Source of the DNA: Acidovorax sp. T1
Lineage (GTDB): Bacteria; Pseudomonadota; Gammaproteobacteria; Burkholderiales; Burkholderiaceae_C
Direction of reading: 5' to 3'
Assembly (NCBI RefSeq): GCF_002176815.1
Contig: NZ_CP021648.1
Location: 2,116,001-2,180,000 of the forward strand
Length of the DNA: 64,000 nucleotides
Made by a program: the position numbers and the translations under genes. The notes under the pieces were generated by a model. The model saw only the letters and a program-made list of their open reading frames with translations, was not told the DNA's origin and did no database searches. This document shows, one piece after another, positions 61,763-64,000 of this stretch (positions are counted from its first letter, which is position 1; each line of letters begins with the position of its first letter).

Positions 61763-62560
61763 TCAAACCGCCATGGGCAGGACGGGGTTCACTGCCGCGC
61801 GGTAGGCGTGCCAGCTGGCATGGCCCAGCACCGGACCGGCCAGCAACAGGCCTGCGCCCCACAGCCACAGCGATGCCGCCACGATGAGGGTGATCAACAG
61901 CCCCCACAGCAGCATGACGGCGGTGTTTTCCAGCACCACCCGCATGCTGGTGATGCCGGCTGTGAGCGCATCGGTGTCGCGGTCCAGGATCATGGGAATG
62001 GACACCACCGAGGTCGAAAAAACCAGCGCCGCAAAAGCGCCCCCCACTGCCAGGTAAACGCCGACAAAACCCCAGTTCTGCGGGTTGAAGATGGCCGCCA
62101 TCACCCCCGTGGTCGAGGGCATGCCAGTGTTGAAGAACACGGCAAACACCACCAGTGACGCCCGACCCCACAGCAACTCCAGCACCACCAGCACGAGCAC
62201 CAGCATGCCCATGCTGCCCATGTGCGTGTCCCAGCAGGTGATGGATTGCCCCAAATCAGGCGGCTGGCCGGCCTCGCGGCGCCGGCTGGTGTCGTACAGG
62301 CCCATGGCCAGAAACGGCCCCACCAGCAGGCAGCCGCTGGCCAGCGACATGGCGTATTCAGGCCGCGTGCGAAACACCCAGGCCAGCACCAGCGCCATGC
62401 CCCAGAAACAGGCGCCATAAAACAGTGCAATGCCCGGAGCGGCCACCACATCCTGCATGCCCTTGCGCAGCCAGCGAAAGGGGTCGGCCAAGCGCAATGG
62501 ATTCAGCGTGACGGCGGGGGGAGCGGCGGACGGCAGTTGGGTGACAGGAGGTGCGGACAT
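61763..62560 (-). CDS. DUF2189-family membrane protein
   Basis: 265 residues from the ATG at 62560. Six or so membrane helices (VVAAPGIALFYGACFWGMAL, MLVLVLVVLELLWGR, LLWGLLITLIVAASLWLWGA) follow a cytoplasmic N-terminus with LRLADPFRWLRKGMQD, the DUF2189 start pattern. The role is unknown; family members sit near cytochrome oxidase genes in other bacteria, but not here. Confidence 0.85.
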   Translation of the reverse strand: MSAPPVTQLPSAAPPAVTLNPLRLADPFRWLRKGMQDVVAAPGIALFYGACFWGMALVLAWVFRTRPEYAMSLASGCLLVGPFLAMGLYDTSRRREAGQPPDLGQSITCWDTHMGSMGMLVLVLVVLELLWGRASLVVFAVFFNTGMPSTTGVMAAIFNPQNWGFVGVYLAVGGAFAALVFSTSVVSIPMILDRDTDALTAGITSMRVVLENTAVMLLWGLLITLIVAASLWLWGAGLLLAGPVLGHASWHAYRAAVNPVLPMAV

Positions 62561-62714
62561 GGAGGCAAGGGCGTGTATGGGCAAAAAGGCGGGCAAGGCC
62601 GGCGGGTGCAAACCCTATCGCCAGCAAGCCACACCCTAAGCCACCTGCCCCTTGCACGCCACTGAGGAAACTACCACCCCCCCCCGCAATGGCTGACGCC
62701 GCGACATCGCACCC

Positions 62715-63953
62715 TCAGGTTGCGCCAAAGGCCCTGTCCATGGCCTGCTGCAAATCCCGGCGCAGGTCTTCCACCGCTTCCAGCCCCACGGAAAAGCGCA
62801 CCAGCGTGCCCTGCTGCAGGTGCGGCGCTGGCCGGCTGCGCATGGACGCGAGTTGATAAGGCACCACCAGGCTCATGGGGCCGCCCCAGCTGTAGCCGAG
62901 CTTGAACAGGCGCAGGCCGTCGCAGAACGCATCGACCTGCTGCTGGCTGTAGCGTGCATCGATCATCACGCTGAACAGGCCGGCTGCGGCCCCATCGCCG
63001 CCGTTGGCAGCACCACACAGGGCCTGCCAGTGGGCGTGGCCCGGGGCGCCGGGCAGCGCCGGGTGCAGCACCTGCACCACGGCGGGCTGCTGCTGCATCC
63101 ACCGTGCCAGCTTGCGCGCCGCCACGTCGTGCGCGCGATACCGCAGGCCGATGCTGGGCAAGGCACGCAGCACGGTTTCGGCATCGTTGGCGGCGATGCC
63201 CAGGCCCAGCCGCATGTGCGTGAGCTTGACTTTCATGTGCAGGGCCAGGTCGCGCGTGATGACACTGCCCATCAGCACATCGCCGCCGCCACTGGGGTAT
63301 TTGGTGATTGCATGAACCGAAATATCCACCGCCAGGCTGCCGCTGCCATCCCCTGCCAGGTCAAAGGGCGCAAACGCCAGACCGGCGCCCCAGGTGTTGT
63401 CGAGCGCCGAGGTCACCCCCCGGGCACGGCAGATGCGCACCTGTTCGCACAGGTCGGGGAACTCCATGGTCACCGACCCGGGGGCCTCCAGCCACACCAA
63501 TCGCGTTGCCGGCGTGATGCGCGCGGCCAGATCGGCCGGGTCGAGCGGGTCGTACAGCACATGGCGTATGCCGAAGCGGGCCAGCTCGCCGTTGGCCAGG
63601 TCTTTGTTGGGGCCGTAGGCGTTGTCGGGAATCAGGACTTCATCGCCGGGCTGGAGCAAGGCCAGCGCCACGTTGGCGATCGCCGCAAGGCCGCTGGGCA
63701 CCAGCACGCACTGCAGCCCGCCCTCCAGCGCGCACAGGCGCTCTTCCAGAATGAAGGTAGTGGGTGTGCCGTGCAGGCCGTAGGTGTAGCCGCTCTTGTC
63801 TTTCCATTCGCGCGACCGCATCGCGGCGACATTGGGAAAAATGACGGTGGAGGCCTTGAACACGCCCGGCTGCGGCGCGACAAACCCGGCGGGCGGGGTG
63901 TAAGGGTGGTGGACGATGCGGGTGGCAGGCCCGAAAGCGGTGTCTTCAGTCAT
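62715..63953 (-). CDS. metC: Cystathionine beta-lyase-like PLP enzyme
   Basis: 412 residues from the ATG at 63953 (an ATG three codons earlier, 63962, is possible). Cys/Met metabolism PLP family. Key parts are SREWKDKSGYTYGLHGTPTT, CVLVPSGLAAIANVALALL, LDNTWGAGLAF and the PLP Lys in SVHAITKYPSGGGDVLMG. The RLGLGIAANDAETVLRAL and LGYSWGGPMSL stretches favour a beta-lyase (methionine synthesis) over a gamma-lyase. The remaining 38-47 bases of the window hold nothing visible. Confidence 0.88.
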   Translation of the reverse strand: MTEDTAFGPATRIVHHPYTPPAGFVAPQPGVFKASTVIFPNVAAMRSREWKDKSGYTYGLHGTPTTFILEERLCALEGGLQCVLVPSGLAAIANVALALLQPGDEVLIPDNAYGPNKDLANGELARFGIRHVLYDPLDPADLAARITPATRLVWLEAPGSVTMEFPDLCEQVRICRARGVTSALDNTWGAGLAFAPFDLAGDGSGSLAVDISVHAITKYPSGGGDVLMGSVITRDLALHMKVKLTHMRLGLGIAANDAETVLRALPSIGLRYRAHDVAARKLARWMQQQPAVVQVLHPALPGAPGHAHWQALCGAANGGDGAAAGLFSVMIDARYSQQQVDAFCDGLRLFKLGYSWGGPMSLVVPYQLASMRSRPAPHLQQGTLVRFSVGLEAVEDLRRDLQQAMDRAFGAT

Positions 63954-64000
63954 GCCTGGCATGGTAGCGCGCCATGGCGGGCACCCATGCCGCCAGCGGC

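Overview
The window looks like a chromosome segment of a betaproteobacterium of the Comamonadaceae, close to Acidovorax. This rests on the high G+C coding style, the aceE-aceF-lpdA operon whose E3 carries its own lipoyl domain, the iscRSUA/hscBA-fdx order, and a dispersed palindrome that I remember from Acidovorax and Polaromonas relatives (memory, not a search). Most genes are housekeeping. Accessory DNA sits at the left edge and between about 41.5 and 49.8 kb.

Layout. 1-4.4 kb (minus strand): a decaying restriction locus. It holds the frameshifted 5' end of a type I restriction gene hsdR, coupled by ATGA to an AlbA_2/ATPase-like gene split by a complete 2.6-kb IS21-family element. The 5-bp target duplication GACAC lets the broken gene be rebuilt exactly. 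4.5-10.8 kb: the pyruvate dehydrogenase operon aceE-aceF-lpdA. 10.9-14.1 kb: a divergent sensor kinase and FixJ-like regulator. 14.2-21 kb: folD, M3 peptidase, a DUF4124-glutaredoxin protein, rpiA, pyrD and a yqjD/yqjE/yqjK-like trio. 21.1-23.4 kb: a frameshifted FAD oxidoreductase, two tandem tRNA-Val(CAC) genes and dnaQ. 23.4-29.2 kb: the Fe-S assembly block iscR-iscS-iscU-iscA, a terminator, then hscB-hscA-fdx. 29.3-41.5 kb: uvrB, an aromatic aminotransferase, a YgiQ radical SAM protein, a YigZ/IMPACT protein, a MASE3-PAS-PAS-GGDEF-EAL protein, a second dihydrolipoyl-dehydrogenase-like flavoprotein and yjfB.

41.6-49.8 kb: hipBA, a single-chain MmeI-like restriction-modification gene, a frameshifted SDR gene with a CynX-like transporter, and a decayed copy of the 3' end of the restriction-modification gene. 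49.8-64 kb: a GAF-GGDEF cyclase, a NERD/zinc-ribbon protein, a VIT-family transporter, a cupin, a sorbosone-dehydrogenase-like lipoprotein, a FAH-family hydrolase, split chromate transporter genes, rlmB, sstT, a YbbA-like ATPase divergent from tesA, a DUF2189 protein and a cystathionine beta-lyase-like enzyme.

The most striking pattern is a palindromic repeat of about 47 bp, consensus ATAGCTGCTAGCGCTT, about seven variable bases, AAGCGCTAGAGGCC, then a T-rich tail. I find 14 convincing copies and one divergent candidate. Many sit just after stop codons, one forms the terminator of the PDH operon, and five or six lie inside genes and are read as interdomain linkers. This resembles the coding palindromic elements of Rickettsia. 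A second inverted-repeat family (core CCGTTCGGGCTGAGC) forms a REPIN-like doublet near 56.5 kb. Three genes differ from an intact frame by one base each, which is either local decay or sequence error.
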